Below are positions 48,334 to 57,405 of a DNA stretch of 64,000 nucleotides, in pieces; within the stretch, counting starts at the first letter, position 1, and every line of letters begins with the position of its first letter. The notes below the pieces were generated by a model that was given only the letters and a program-made list of their open reading frames with translations, searched no databases and was not told the origin of the DNA. The DNA is from an uncultured Pseudomonas sp. (lineage in GTDB: Bacteria; Pseudomonadota; Gammaproteobacteria; Pseudomonadales; Pseudomonadaceae). Position numbers and translations under genes: made by a program. The DNA is taken from the NCBI RefSeq assembly GCF_913774235.1, contig NZ_CAJYDW010000012.1:496001-560000 (forward strand). Direction: 5' to 3'.

Positions 48334-49641
48334 TTAGAAGCGGTAGGTCAGCTGGGCGCCCAGGCCGTGGGCGCTGTTGTCGTACTTGGCGCTGTAGCCA
48401 CCGCGCAGGGCGTCGGGGGCACGGTTGACCTTGACGTTGTCTTCCCACAGGTAGGCGTAGGCCACGTCGATGGTCATCTCCTTGGTCGGGGACCAGCCCG
48501 CGCCCAGGGAGAAGGTCTTGCGATCGCCCACCGGGACGCGCACGTTGCGGTCGGCGTTGTCCACCGGGGAGGGGTCGATGGCCATGCCGGCGCGCAGCAC
48601 CCATTGCGGATTCAGCTGATAGGCGGCGCCCACGGCGTAGGACCAGGTGTCCTTCCAGTTGAACTCCTCGGTGATCTCGCCCAGGCGGTTGCCCAGCACC
48701 GGCAGGGTGGGAGTGCCTTCGTTCTCCACGGTGATGGACTGCAGGCGGCTCCAGCGCGTCCAGGTGGCGCCGGCATACAGCGTCCAGGCGTTGTTCAGGC
48801 GATAGGTGAAGGAGGCGTCGGTGCTTTCCGGCAGGGTCAGATCCAGGCTGCCATCGTACTTGCCGTTGAGCCGGCTGAGGATGGAGTTGAAGGCCGGGAC
48901 GGCGCTGCCGGCGCCGCTGACTTCGGTATGGCCCTTGAGTTCGTAGCTGACCTTGGAGTGATAGGTCAGGCCGAAGGTCAGGTCGTCGGTCAGGTCCGCC
49001 AGGACCCCGACGTTGAAGCCGTAGGCGGTGTCGTCGCCATCGATCTTGACCTGGGCATCGCCGCCACCGAAGGCACCGGCGCTCAGGTTGCTGTTCAGCT
49101 TGCCTTCGATGCGGTTGATGGTCGGACCGAAGCCGATGGAGACCTTGTCGGTGATCTTGTAGCTGACGGTGGGCTGCACGGTGATGACTTCCACCTTGCT
49201 CGCCTGGCCCTGGTAGCGGCCCTGGAAGGCGTGCTCGTAGTTGCTGATCAGCGCATAGGGCACATAGACGCCCAGGCCGAAGTGCAGGCGATCATCCACT
49301 GGCGTCACGAAGTAGCCGAAGGGCACCACCGAGTTGGGCACCATGTCGCCGTCGTTGGTACCGGGCACCTGCTGACCGTTGGCATAGCGGGCGTTGACGT
49401 CCTTGATGTCCACCTTGGCATGGATGTAGGCGCCACCCACGGACACTTCACGTCCCAGGCGCGACATGCCGGCCGGGTTGCCATAGATGGTGGAGGCGTC
49501 CTGCGCGGAAGAAGAGCGTCCGGCGAAGGAGGTGCCCATCCCGCTGATGCTCTGTTCGTTGATGGCCAGGCCGTTGGCCAGTGCATAGCCGGAAGCGCTC
49601 GAGACGGCCAATGCAAGTAGGGTGAGTTTTATTGTTTTCAT
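48334..49641 (-). CDS. FadL-family outer-membrane transporter
   Basis: 435-aa FadL-like 14-stranded barrel for hydrophobic compounds such as long-chain fatty acids. Signal peptide MKTIKLTLLALAVSSASGYALA, then the family N-terminal hatch NGLAINEQSISGMGTSFAGRSSSAQDASTIYGNPAGMS, with the NPA motif. It ends in an aromatic-rich strand and terminal F (AQLTYRF), as for outer-membrane barrels. The substrate could be fatty acids or aromatic hydrocarbons. It lies leftward, with a candidate operator upstream. Confidence 0.92.
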   Translation of the reverse strand: MKTIKLTLLALAVSSASGYALANGLAINEQSISGMGTSFAGRSSSAQDASTIYGNPAGMSRLGREVSVGGAYIHAKVDIKDVNARYANGQQVPGTNDGDMVPNSVVPFGYFVTPVDDRLHFGLGVYVPYALISNYEHAFQGRYQGQASKVEVITVQPTVSYKITDKVSIGFGPTINRIEGKLNSNLSAGAFGGGDAQVKIDGDDTAYGFNVGVLADLTDDLTFGLTYHSKVSYELKGHTEVSGAGSAVPAFNSILSRLNGKYDGSLDLTLPESTDASFTYRLNNAWTLYAGATWTRWSRLQSITVENEGTPTLPVLGNRLGEITEEFNWKDTWSYAVGAAYQLNPQWVLRAGMAIDPSPVDNADRNVRVPVGDRKTFSLGAGWSPTKEMTIDVAYAYLWEDNVKVNRAPDALRGGYSAKYDNSAHGLGAQLTYRF

Positions 49642-49743
49642 GCTCTTGCAGCTCCATTGAAAGGCGAGAAGCGCTTACCTCCGCGGATTCCCAAGTCCGA
49701 GTGAGTACCTGCGCACACTCTGCTTTTAGCAGGCCGCGCTTAC

Positions 49744-49763
49744 GAATACAAAAAAAACTATTC
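49744..49763. promoter_or_regulatory. Inverted repeat upstream of fadL-like gene
   Basis: GAATA-N10-TATTC with an A-tract spacer, about 100 bp upstream of the FadL start and 160 bp upstream of rnd. The symmetry and AT-rich spacer suggest an operator or bent DNA. It does not match the PsrA consensus. The regulator is unknown. Confidence 0.3.
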
Positions 49764-49925
49764 GGTCACGTTTGGTCCGGCGGGTTCATCGGGCGTTCAG
49801 CCGACGAACCCACCCGGAAAGACGCTGGAAGGCTCACCCGTCGGCTCGGGCGAGGCCCGTGACGAGAGCCGATGCCCGCCGGCCGGGTGGCTTATACTGT
49901 CGGCTCTCTTGCCTGGAGTGAGCCC

Positions 49926-51080
49926 TTGACTTCCACCCCCCACTGGATTCGCGACGACGCCTCGCTGGCGGCGCTCTGCCAGCGTTGCCGGACCTTGCCC
50001 TTCATCGCCCTCGACACCGAATTCATGCGGGTCGATACCTTCTATCCCAAGGCCGGCCTGATCCAGATCGGCGACGGCGAGCAGGCCTATCTGGTCGATC
50101 CCCTGTGCATCGGCGACTGGGCACCCTTTGCCGCGCTGCTGGAAGACGTCGGCGTGGTGAAGGTGTTGCATGCCTGCAGCGAAGACCTGGAAGTGTTGCT
50201 GCGTTTGACCGGAAGCCTGCCGCAGCCGCTGTACGACACCCAACTGGCGGCGGCCTACCTGGGTCTGGCGCACTCCATGGGCTATTCGCGGCTGGTGGCC
50301 GAGGTGCTGCAGATCGACCTGCCCAAGGACGAGACCCGCTCCGACTGGCTGCAACGACCCCTGACGCCCCTGCAGGAACGCTACGCGGCGGCCGACGTGA
50401 CCCATCTGGTCGACGTCTACCAGTACCTGGACGCCCGCCTGGATGACCAGCGCCGTACCTGGCTGCTGGAAGACGGTGCCGAACTGGTGGCCAATCTGCG
50501 TCGCACCAGCGATCCCTGGGAGGCCTACCGCGAGGTCAAGCTGGCCTGGCGGCTGTCGCGTCAGCAACTGGCGGTTTTGAAAGTGCTCTGCCACTGGCGC
50601 GAGGTCACCGCCCGCGAGCGCGACCAGCCCCGTAACCATGTGCTACGCGAGCGCTCGCTGTGGCCGCTGGCGCGCTTCCAGCCTACCGACAAGCAGGCCT
50701 TGGCGCGCATCGACGACATGCATCCGCGCACCGTGCGCCAGGATGGCGATACCCTCCTGCAATTGATCGCCGAGGGTGCCGCCACGCCCGCCGAGCAGTG
50801 GCCGGACTTGCAGGGCGAGCCCTTGCCCCATGAGGTATCGCCGCTGCTCAAGGCCTTGCGTGCCATCGGCGAGCGTGATGCCCAGGCGCTGGGCATGGCG
50901 CCCGAGCTGATGCTGCGCAAGAAGGTGCTCGAAGCCCTGCTGCGCACCGGTTGGCCCGATGGCGAATACCGCCTGCCCGACAACCTGCGTGGCTGGCGTC
51001 GCGAGCGCTTCGGCCAGGCCCTTCTCGACCACCTGCAGGCGCAACGCACCACGCCGGCGCCCCTGGAAAACGCCCCATGA
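49926..51080 (+). CDS. rnd: Ribonuclease D
   Basis: 384-aa 3'-5' exoribonuclease for tRNA and stable-RNA maturation. DEDD exonuclease motifs: [16 protein letters not shown] (DxE), [14 protein letters not shown], and the late [13 protein letters not shown] (YxxxD). An HRDC domain is present at the end of the protein (about 210-290), with a further helical tail. The start is TTG 49926 following GGAGTGAG, giving [14 protein letters not shown]. The upstream in-frame ATG at 49872 would read through promoter DNA (TATACT at 49893-49898). It overlaps ycgL by 4 bp. Confidence 0.92.
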   Translation: MTSTPHWIRDDASLAALCQRCRTLPFIALDTEFMRVDTFYPKAGLIQIGDGEQAYLVDPLCIGDWAPFAALLEDVGVVKVLHACSEDLEVLLRLTGSLPQPLYDTQLAAAYLGLAHSMGYSRLVAEVLQIDLPKDETRSDWLQRPLTPLQERYAAADVTHLVDVYQYLDARLDDQRRTWLLEDGAELVANLRRTSDPWEAYREVKLAWRLSRQQLAVLKVLCHWREVTARERDQPRNHVLRERSLWPLARFQPTDKQALARIDDMHPRTVRQDGDTLLQLIAEGAATPAEQWPDLQGEPLPHEVSPLLKALRAIGERDAQALGMAPELMLRKKVLEALLRTGWPDGEYRLPDNLRGWRRERFGQALLDHLQAQRTTPAPLENAP

Positions 51081-51379
51081 AATTGCTCTGCTCCATCTAT
51101 CGCAGCCCGCGCAAGCCGGAAATGTACCTCTATGTCGACAAGCTCAAGGGCCTGAGTCGCGTCCCCGAGGGCCTGCTCACCGCCTTCGGCCCTCCGGCCC
51201 TGGCCTTCGAGTTCGTGCTCACCCCGGAGCGCAAGCTGGCGCGGGAAGATGTCGCCAAGGTCCTCGAGAACATCGACAAGCAGGGCTATCACCTGCAGAT
51301 GCCGCCACCGGAGTTGGAACGCGACGACTATATCGAGCACCTGCCCGAAGAACTGCTGCGGCTCAACGATCCGCTATGA
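51077..51379 (+). CDS. ycgL: YcgL domain-containing protein
   Basis: 100-aa YcgL (DUF709) protein of unknown biochemical role, conserved in gammaproteobacteria next to rnd. It begins [34 protein letters not shown] and ends [19 protein letters not shown] 51077 overlaps the rnd stop, and its TGA overlaps the dehydrogenase ATG, so three genes are translationally linked. Confidence 0.93.
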   Translation: MKLLCSIYRSPRKPEMYLYVDKLKGLSRVPEGLLTAFGPPALAFEFVLTPERKLAREDVAKVLENIDKQGYHLQMPPPELERDDYIEHLPEELLRLNDPL

Positions 51380-52317
51380 CCGCCGTCCTGCTGCTGGAGT
51401 CCGAGCCAGCCGGCTACGTCGACGCCTGGCAGGCACAGGCCCCCGGCCTCGACCTGCGGGTGGCTCGGGATCTGGCCGAGGCCGAGTGCCTGGCTGGAGG
51501 GACATGCTATTGGCTGGGGCAGCCTGACCGGGCGGCGGACTTGCTGCGCCGTGGCGCCAAGCCGACCTGGCTGCAATCCACCTGGGCCGGCTATGCGCCG
51601 CTGCTGGCGGCGGATCTGCCTTGCGACTACCGCTTCAGCCGCGCCGTGGGGCTGTTCGGCCAGAGCATTGGCGAATACGTGCTCACCTACCTGCTGCAGC
51701 ACGAGCGTCAGGTAGCCGCGCGCCAGCTCAGCCAGCGCGAGCGCCGCTGGGATACCCGGGCGCCGGGTACCCTGGCCGGGCGGCGTCTGCTGCTGGTCGG
51801 GGCAGGGGACATCGGCCAGGACATCGCCCGGCTGTTCGCGCCCTTCGGCCTGAGCATCACCGGTGTCGCCCGCAGTGCACGGACGATCCCCGGCTTCGCG
51901 CGGGTCGTGCCGCTGACGGCATTGCAGGAAGCCGCAGCCGCGGCGGACTTCGTGGTCAACCTGCTGCCGGACAGCCCCAGCACCCGGGATCTCTATGACG
52001 CGGACTTCTTCGCGGCCCTGCCCGCGGGCGCCCTGTTCATCAATGCCGGACGGGGCACCAGTGTGGTGGACGCGGCGCTGATCACGGCCTTGGCAAGCGG
52101 CCAACTGGGCGGGGCAGTGCTGGACGTGTTTCGCCAGGAGCCGTTGCCGGCCGAGCATCCCTTCTGGCAGGCGCCCAACCTGCAACTCACTGCCCATGTC
52201 GCCGGGCCTACGCCACCAGCGGCGGCCGTCCAGCTGTTCCTCGACAATCTCCAGCGCCTGCAACAGCGGCAACCCCTGCGCGGCGCCGTCGATCTCGCGG
52301 CTCAGCCGAGGGTGTAG
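51376..52317 (+). CDS. D-2-hydroxyacid dehydrogenase (GhrA-like)
   Basis: 313-aa NAD(P)-dependent D-isomer-specific 2-hydroxyacid dehydrogenase; GhrA-type enzymes reduce glyoxylate and hydroxypyruvate. The Rossmann motif is [16 protein letters not shown]. Catalytic Arg is in [12 protein letters not shown], Glu in [12 protein letters not shown] and His in [11 protein letters not shown]. The start ATG overlaps the ycgL stop. The last 16 bp overlap the convergent nitroreductase. Confidence 0.88.
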   Translation: MTAVLLLESEPAGYVDAWQAQAPGLDLRVARDLAEAECLAGGTCYWLGQPDRAADLLRRGAKPTWLQSTWAGYAPLLAADLPCDYRFSRAVGLFGQSIGEYVLTYLLQHERQVAARQLSQRERRWDTRAPGTLAGRRLLLVGAGDIGQDIARLFAPFGLSITGVARSARTIPGFARVVPLTALQEAAAAADFVVNLLPDSPSTRDLYDADFFAALPAGALFINAGRGTSVVDAALITALASGQLGGAVLDVFRQEPLPAEHPFWQAPNLQLTAHVAGPTPPAAAVQLFLDNLQRLQQRQPLRGAVDLAAQPRV

Positions 52318-52898
52318 GGACCGGCCACCGCCAGTTCTTCGATGGTCAGGCGTGGGCTGGGCAATTCGCGTCCCTGCAAGGACTCCGGCAGGCTGGCCTT
52401 GTCGCCCAGCTTGCCGATGGCCACCGCCAGCTCGACCTTGAACGCGGCCGGCACCTTGAGTTCGTGCTGGATGCCTTCGCGATCGATACCCGCCATGCCG
52501 TGGGCGTGCCAGCCGGCGTTGGTCGCCTGCAGCGCCAGATAGGCCCAGGCGGCGCCGGCATCGAAGCTGTGGCTGGGGAAGGGCACTTCCTCGCCGCTGC
52601 CGGCGCGGGTGTGGGTGGTCTTCGACAGGATGATCACCAGGGCCGAGGCGTGCTGGGCCCAGCCGCGGTTGAACTCGGCCAGCAGGCTGAGGAACAGCTC
52701 CCAGTGGGCATCGCCGCGGCGGGCATAGAGGAAGCGCCAGGGCTGGGCGTTGAAGGCGGAAGGCGCCCAGCGGGCGGCTTCGATGAAACCGAGCAGAGTT
52801 TCTTCTTCGATCTCGACCGGTGCGAAGGCGCGCGGCGACCAACGCTGCACGAATTGTTCATCGACGGGGTATTGCGGGGTACGGCTGCTGCTGGTCAT
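52302..52898 (-). CDS. Nitroreductase-family FMN protein
   Basis: 198-aa FMN-dependent nitroreductase-fold protein. Conserved [38 protein letters not shown] provides the FMN phosphate and dimer contacts. A further segment is [27 protein letters not shown] 52898 is chosen; the longer frame to 53069 is Arg-rich promoter DNA. It converges on the dehydrogenase gene. The substrate is unknown. Confidence 0.88.
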   Translation of the reverse strand: MTSSSRTPQYPVDEQFVQRWSPRAFAPVEIEEETLLGFIEAARWAPSAFNAQPWRFLYARRGDAHWELFLSLLAEFNRGWAQHASALVIILSKTTHTRAGSGEEVPFPSHSFDAGAAWAYLALQATNAGWHAHGMAGIDREGIQHELKVPAAFKVELAVAIGKLGDKASLPESLQGRELPSPRLTIEELAVAGPYTLG

Positions 52899-53034
52899 GG
52901 CTTCACCACGGTGGGAAAGGAGAGTCCCGCACGGTAATCCGGCCGGGCGGAGCCGACAAGGGCGCGAACGGTGCTTGGCGCTGGCGGCGTGCGGCACTAG
53001 ACTGCGCGCCCCCTTTCTTTGCACGACCTCTGCC

Positions 53035-53484
53035 ATGGCCGCCATCACCCAGCCGTTCTGGAAGCGCAAGACCCTCGACCAGCTCGATGCCCAGGAATGG
53101 GAGTCGCTGTGCGACGGCTGTGGCCTGTGCTGCCTGCAGAAGCTGGAAGACGAAGACCATGGCGCCGTCTACTACACGCGCATCGCCTGCAAGCTGCTGG
53201 ATCTCAAGACCTGCCAGTGCAGCCGCTACGCCGAGCGTACCCGCTTCGTCCCCGACTGCATCCAGCTCACCCCGGCCCAGGCCGACCAGTTCGCCTGGCT
53301 GCCGCCCACCTGCGGCTATCGCCTGGTGGCCGAAGGCAAGGACCTGCCCGAGTGGCACCCGCTGATCTGCGATGATCGCGAGGCGGTGCACAAGGCCGGC
53401 ATCTCCCAGTCCGGCCGCATGCTCAGCGAGACCCAGGTAGCCGAGGATGACTGGGAAGACTATCTGATCTTCCGCGCCGGCTAG
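53035..53484 (+). CDS. ycgN: YcgN family cysteine-cluster protein
   Basis: 149-aa UPF0260 (YcgN) protein. The N-terminal cysteine cluster [15 protein letters not shown] and the later [15 protein letters not shown] and PTCGYRL supply potential metal or iron-sulfur ligands. Function unknown. ATG 53035 ([25 protein letters not shown]) is typical of the family. It ends 15 bp from the end of the leftward ABC-transporter gene. Confidence 0.93.
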   Translation: MAAITQPFWKRKTLDQLDAQEWESLCDGCGLCCLQKLEDEDHGAVYYTRIACKLLDLKTCQCSRYAERTRFVPDCIQLTPAQADQFAWLPPTCGYRLVAEGKDLPEWHPLICDDREAVHKAGISQSGRMLSETQVAEDDWEDYLIFRAG

Positions 53485-53498
53485 GCGCCGCCTAGGGC

Positions 53499-54482
53499 TC
53501 AGGCCTGCGCGGCATTCATCAGCAACGGCGACTCCAGGCCAGCCGCGCGATGGCAGCGCACCGCCACCCGCGTCGCCGGCAGTAAGGCCTGGGGCCTTTC
53601 GCAGCCGGCGCCGGCCTGGGGGCAGCGATCCCGAAAGAAGCAGCCACTCGGCAGCACCCGATTGCCCGGCAACTCGGTGCGTTGGGCGGCGGCGTCGCCG
53701 GTCAAGGGCTGATCCAGCCGCGGCACCGCTTCGAGCAAGAGCCGAGTGTAGGGATGACTGGGTTGCTCCAGCACCTCCGCCGCGGCGCCCAGCTCGACGA
53801 TCTGCCCCAGGTACATCACCGCTACCCGGTCGGCCAGGTGGCGCACCACCGAGACGTTGTGGGAGATCAGCACGAAGGTCAGGCCGCGTTCGCGTTGCAG
53901 CTGGGCCAGCAGGTTGAGGATTTGCGCCTGCACCGAGATGTCCAGCGCCGAGGTAGGTTCGTCGAGGATGATGATATCCGGATCGGACGACAGCGCCCGG
54001 GCGATGGCGATGCGCTGGCGCTGACCGCCGGAGAACTGGTGCGGATAGCGATCCAGGTATTCCGGACGGATGCCCACCTGGCGCGCCAGGCGTTCGGCGA
54101 CGGTGCGCAATTCTGCCGTGGAGCGGCGACCGCGCACCACCAGCGGCTCGGTGATCAGCTTCCACACCGGCAGGCGCGGGTCCAGCGAGGATTGCGGGTC
54201 TTGGAAGACGATCTGGATGTTGCGCTCGCCGCGCGCCGTGCCCTGAAGGGAACCGCTGACCGGTTCCACCAGCCCCATCAGTACCTGGGCCAGGGTGCTC
54301 TTGCCGCAACCGGATTCGCCCAGCACGCCCAGGGTTTCGCCAGGTAAGAGTCGCAGGTCGATGCCATTGAGGGCGTGGGCCTGGCCCTTGCCGCGGCCGA
54401 GCCAGTCGCGGCCCACAGGATAGCGCACCTCGACGCCGCTGAGCTCCAGCAGCGGCATGGCGGAAGGAGAAAGAGGGGTCAT
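53499..54482 (-). CDS. ddpF: Dipeptide ABC transporter ATP-binding protein (DdpF/DppF-like)
   Basis: 327-aa ATPase of the oligopeptide/dipeptide ABC family. Walker A GESGCGKSTLAQ, signature SGGQRQRIAIARAL, Walker B IIILDEPTSALD and H-loop SHNVSV are intact. The C-terminal extension has FRDRCPQAG...CERPQ, the family's cysteine-rich region. ATG 54482 overlaps the ddpD stop (ATGA). It is the last gene of the six-gene operon. The symbol follows gene order; substrate is inferred from the nearby dipeptidase. Confidence 0.85.
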   Translation of the reverse strand: MTPLSPSAMPLLELSGVEVRYPVGRDWLGRGKGQAHALNGIDLRLLPGETLGVLGESGCGKSTLAQVLMGLVEPVSGSLQGTARGERNIQIVFQDPQSSLDPRLPVWKLITEPLVVRGRRSTAELRTVAERLARQVGIRPEYLDRYPHQFSGGQRQRIAIARALSSDPDIIILDEPTSALDISVQAQILNLLAQLQRERGLTFVLISHNVSVVRHLADRVAVMYLGQIVELGAAAEVLEQPSHPYTRLLLEAVPRLDQPLTGDAAAQRTELPGNRVLPSGCFFRDRCPQAGAGCERPQALLPATRVAVRCHRAAGLESPLLMNAAQA

Positions 54483-55462
54483 GCCGGGGCGTCCTCCGCC
54501 TGCAACCAGCAGGCGCTCAGGTGATCGGGGGTGGCGGTGGCCAGCAGCGGCGGGCGCGTTTCGCAACGCCCATGGCGTCGGGCACAGCGGTCCTTGAAGG
54601 TGCAACCGCCGGGCAGTTGCGCCAGGTTGGGCACCTGGCCGGGGATGCTGGCGAGGTCGCTACCCGGCACAGCCTTCTCCGGTAGGCAGGCCAGCAGGCC
54701 CTGGGTATAGGGGTGCTGCGGCGCCTGCATCACCGTGGCGGTGATGCCCTGTTCGACGATACCGCCGGCATACATCACATAGACGCGGTCACAGAATTGC
54801 GACACCAGGGCCATGTCGTGGGTGATCAGCAGGATGGCGGTGCCGCGCGCTCGGGCCTTCTCGCGCAAGAGCAGCAAGACCTGGCGTTGCACCGTCACGT
54901 CCAGCGCCGTGGTCGGCTCGTCGGCGATCAACAGCTGGGGATCGCAGGAGAAGGCCAGGGCGATCATGATGCGCTGGCGCATGCCGCCGGACAGCTCGAA
55001 GGGATAGCGTTCGAGGATCTGGTCGGGATCGGCGATGTGCATGTCCTTGAGCAACTCGATCGCCTTGGCGCGGGCCTGGGCGGCATCCAGCCTGGTATGG
55101 CGCCGGATCACGTCCAACAGTTGCTGGCCGATGCGCCGGGTCGGATTGAGTGCGGTCATCGGCTCCTGGAAGATCATCGCCGCCTCGCGACCGCGCACCT
55201 CCATCAGTTGGCGCTCGCTCAAGGCCAGCATGTCGCGACCCACCAGGTTGACGCTACCGCCGGTGACCCGGTAGCTGCCGGGCGGCAGCAGGCCGAGGGT
55301 GAGCATGGCGGTGACCGACTTGCCGGAGCCGGACTCGCCCACCACGCCGACGATCTCGCCAGGGGCCACGCTCAGGCTGACGCCATTGAGCGCCTTGGCG
55401 CTGCTGCGGAAGCCGGGGAATTCCAGGTTCAACTGGTCGATGTGCAGTACGGGCTGGCCCAT
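54479..55462 (-). CDS. ddpD: Dipeptide ABC transporter ATP-binding protein (DdpD/DppD-like)
   Basis: 327-aa partner ATPase of ddpF. Walker A GESGSGKSVTAM, signature LSGGMRQRIMIALAF, Walker B LLIADEPTTALD, and the C-terminal CTFKDRCARRHGRCETRPPL region. ATG 55462 (MGQPVLHIDQLNLEF) is chosen; the open frame to 55507 overlaps the ddpC end. It starts within a few bp of the ddpC stop. Confidence 0.85.
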   Translation of the reverse strand: MGQPVLHIDQLNLEFPGFRSSAKALNGVSLSVAPGEIVGVVGESGSGKSVTAMLTLGLLPPGSYRVTGGSVNLVGRDMLALSERQLMEVRGREAAMIFQEPMTALNPTRRIGQQLLDVIRRHTRLDAAQARAKAIELLKDMHIADPDQILERYPFELSGGMRQRIMIALAFSCDPQLLIADEPTTALDVTVQRQVLLLLREKARARGTAILLITHDMALVSQFCDRVYVMYAGGIVEQGITATVMQAPQHPYTQGLLACLPEKAVPGSDLASIPGQVPNLAQLPGGCTFKDRCARRHGRCETRPPLLATATPDHLSACWLQAEDAPA

Positions 55463-55463
55463 G

Positions 55464-56339
55464 TCATTTGCCCTTTTGGCGAGGATCGAGCAGATCGCGG
55501 ATGCCATCGCCCAGCAGGTTGAAACCGATGGCGGTGACCAGGATGGCCAGGCCGGGGAAGGTCGAGTACCACCACTGGTCGAGGATGAAATTGCGGCCGC
55601 TGGCGACCATCACGCCCCATTCCGCGGTGGGCGGCTGGGCTCCCAGGCCGATGAAGCCCAGCGCCGAGGCCATGAGGATGGCGTTGCCGATGTCCAGGCT
55701 GAACTGCACCAGCAGCGGCGGCAGGGCGTTGCGCGCCACGTGCCAGTGCACCAGGTGCCACTTGCCGGCGCCGAAGGTACGCGCTGCCTGGACATAGGCC
55801 AGCTGGCGGATGCTCAGGGTCTGGCCACGCGCCAGGCGCACATAGAAGGGGATGCGCACCAGGGTGATGGCCAGCATGGCGTTGAACAGGCTCGGCCCGA
55901 GGGCGGCGGCCAGGGCCATGATCAGCACCAGCGAAGGCACCGAGAGGATGATGTCCATCAGGCGCATCATCAGCCGGTCGAAGGCGCCGCCGACGATGCC
56001 CGACAGGCAGCCGAGCAGGCCGCCGCTGGCGCAGGCGGCAAAGGCGACGAACAGACCGACGCCCACCGACTGGCGGCTGCCGTAGATCACCCGGCTGAGC
56101 AGGTCGCGGCCCACTTCGTCGGTGCCGAACCAGTGCAGGGCGCTAGGTGCCTGCAGGCGCGCGGTGAGTTTCAGGGCGTTGGGCTGATAGGGTGCCAGCC
56201 AGGGCGCGGCGACCATGCACAGCAGCACCAGCAGGGTGATCAGCAGGCCGGTGAGCATCAGTGGATTGCGGCGGATGCGCCAGGCCAGCCAGGCGAGTTG
56301 CTCCCGCCAAAGGGGGCGCGAAGCGGTCAGGGTCGTCAT
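55464..56339 (-). CDS. ddpC: Dipeptide ABC transporter permease (DdpC/DppC-like)
   Basis: 291-aa inner-membrane permease of the DppC family. N-terminal helix (LMLTGLLITLLVLLCMVAAPWLAPYQP), further helices, and the EAA-type loop YVQAARTFGAGKWHLVHWHVARNALPPLLV that contacts the ATPases. The motif FGTDEVGRDLLSRVIYGSRQSVGVG is typical. It starts 1 bp after the ddpB stop. Confidence 0.88.
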   Translation of the reverse strand: MTTLTASRPLWREQLAWLAWRIRRNPLMLTGLLITLLVLLCMVAAPWLAPYQPNALKLTARLQAPSALHWFGTDEVGRDLLSRVIYGSRQSVGVGLFVAFAACASGGLLGCLSGIVGGAFDRLMMRLMDIILSVPSLVLIMALAAALGPSLFNAMLAITLVRIPFYVRLARGQTLSIRQLAYVQAARTFGAGKWHLVHWHVARNALPPLLVQFSLDIGNAILMASALGFIGLGAQPPTAEWGVMVASGRNFILDQWWYSTFPGLAILVTAIGFNLLGDGIRDLLDPRQKGK

Positions 56340-56340
56340 G

Positions 56341-57357
56341 CTAGTTCACCTTGCCGATGCGAGGATCGACCAGCCGGTAGAGCAGATCGATGAAGCGGTT
56401 GAGCAGCACATAGATGAAGGACACCACGATGGCGAAGCCCATCACCGCCGGGAAATCCAGCGCCTGGATCGACTTGACCACATAGGCGCCCATGCCCGGC
56501 CAGGCAAATACCGTCTCGGTGAGCACCGCGCCATAGAGCAGGTCGCCCAGCGCCAGGCCGATCACCGTGATGGAGGGGATCAGCGCATTGGGCAGCGCAT
56601 GGCGCAGCACCACGGTGGTCTGCGACAGGCCATAGGCGCGGGCGGTGCGGATGTAGTCCTCGCCCAACTGTTCGAGCATGGCGCCGCGGATCTGCCGGGT
56701 GATGACCCCCAGGTTGACGAAAGCCAAGGTGACCGCCGGCAGCAACAGGTGCTTGGCCGCGCTGACGAAACCGGTGAGATCGCCCGCCAGCAGGGTATCG
56801 ATCAGATAGAAGCCGGTCACCGAAGGCGGTGGCGTCAGCCCCTGGTCCAGGCGACCGCCGCCGGGCAGCCAGCCGAGATGACCGTAGAACAGCACGATCA
56901 GCCCCAGGCCCAGCCAGAAGGCCGGGGTGGAGATGCCGGCCACCGCCAGGGTACGGCTGATATGGTCGATCCAGCGGTTGTTGTAGACCGCCGAGAGCAC
57001 GCCCAGGGGTACGCCGATGAGGATCGACAGCAGCAGCGCCGCCAGGGCCAGCTCCAGGGTGGCCGGGAAGAACAGCCTGAGGTCCTCCAGCACCGGGCGA
57101 TGGGTGCGGATCGACTGGCCCAGGTCGCCTTGGAGCAGGTCGCCCATGTAGCGGAAGTACTGCTGGTACAGCGGCAGGTCCAGACCCAGCTGATGGCGGA
57201 TGCCAGCGACGATCTCATCGCTGGCGCGCTCGCCGGCGATCAGCCGTGCCGGATCACCGGGGATCAGGTGGGAGATGACGAAGGTGATCAGAGAGACTCC
57301 GATCACCACGATGAGGATATCGGTCAACTGCTTGCGCAGCAGATGGAAGAAGGCCAT
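56341..57357 (-). CDS. ddpB: Dipeptide ABC transporter permease (DdpB/DppB-like)
   Basis: 338-aa permease of the DppB family. It begins MAFFHLLRKQLTDILIVVIGVSLITFVISHLIPGDPARLIAGE, with the typical HLIPGDPA. The EAA loop is YIRTARAYGLSQTTVVLRHALPNALIPSI. The family end YVLLNRFIDLLYRLVDPRI is present. It lies 48 bp downstream of ddpA. Confidence 0.88.
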   Translation of the reverse strand: MAFFHLLRKQLTDILIVVIGVSLITFVISHLIPGDPARLIAGERASDEIVAGIRHQLGLDLPLYQQYFRYMGDLLQGDLGQSIRTHRPVLEDLRLFFPATLELALAALLLSILIGVPLGVLSAVYNNRWIDHISRTLAVAGISTPAFWLGLGLIVLFYGHLGWLPGGGRLDQGLTPPPSVTGFYLIDTLLAGDLTGFVSAAKHLLLPAVTLAFVNLGVITRQIRGAMLEQLGEDYIRTARAYGLSQTTVVLRHALPNALIPSITVIGLALGDLLYGAVLTETVFAWPGMGAYVVKSIQALDFPAVMGFAIVVSFIYVLLNRFIDLLYRLVDPRIGKVN

Positions 57358-57405
57358 GGCTTACCTCGCGAGGCGGGCGCCGGAGCGGGCCGGCGCCCGT
57401 CGCCC

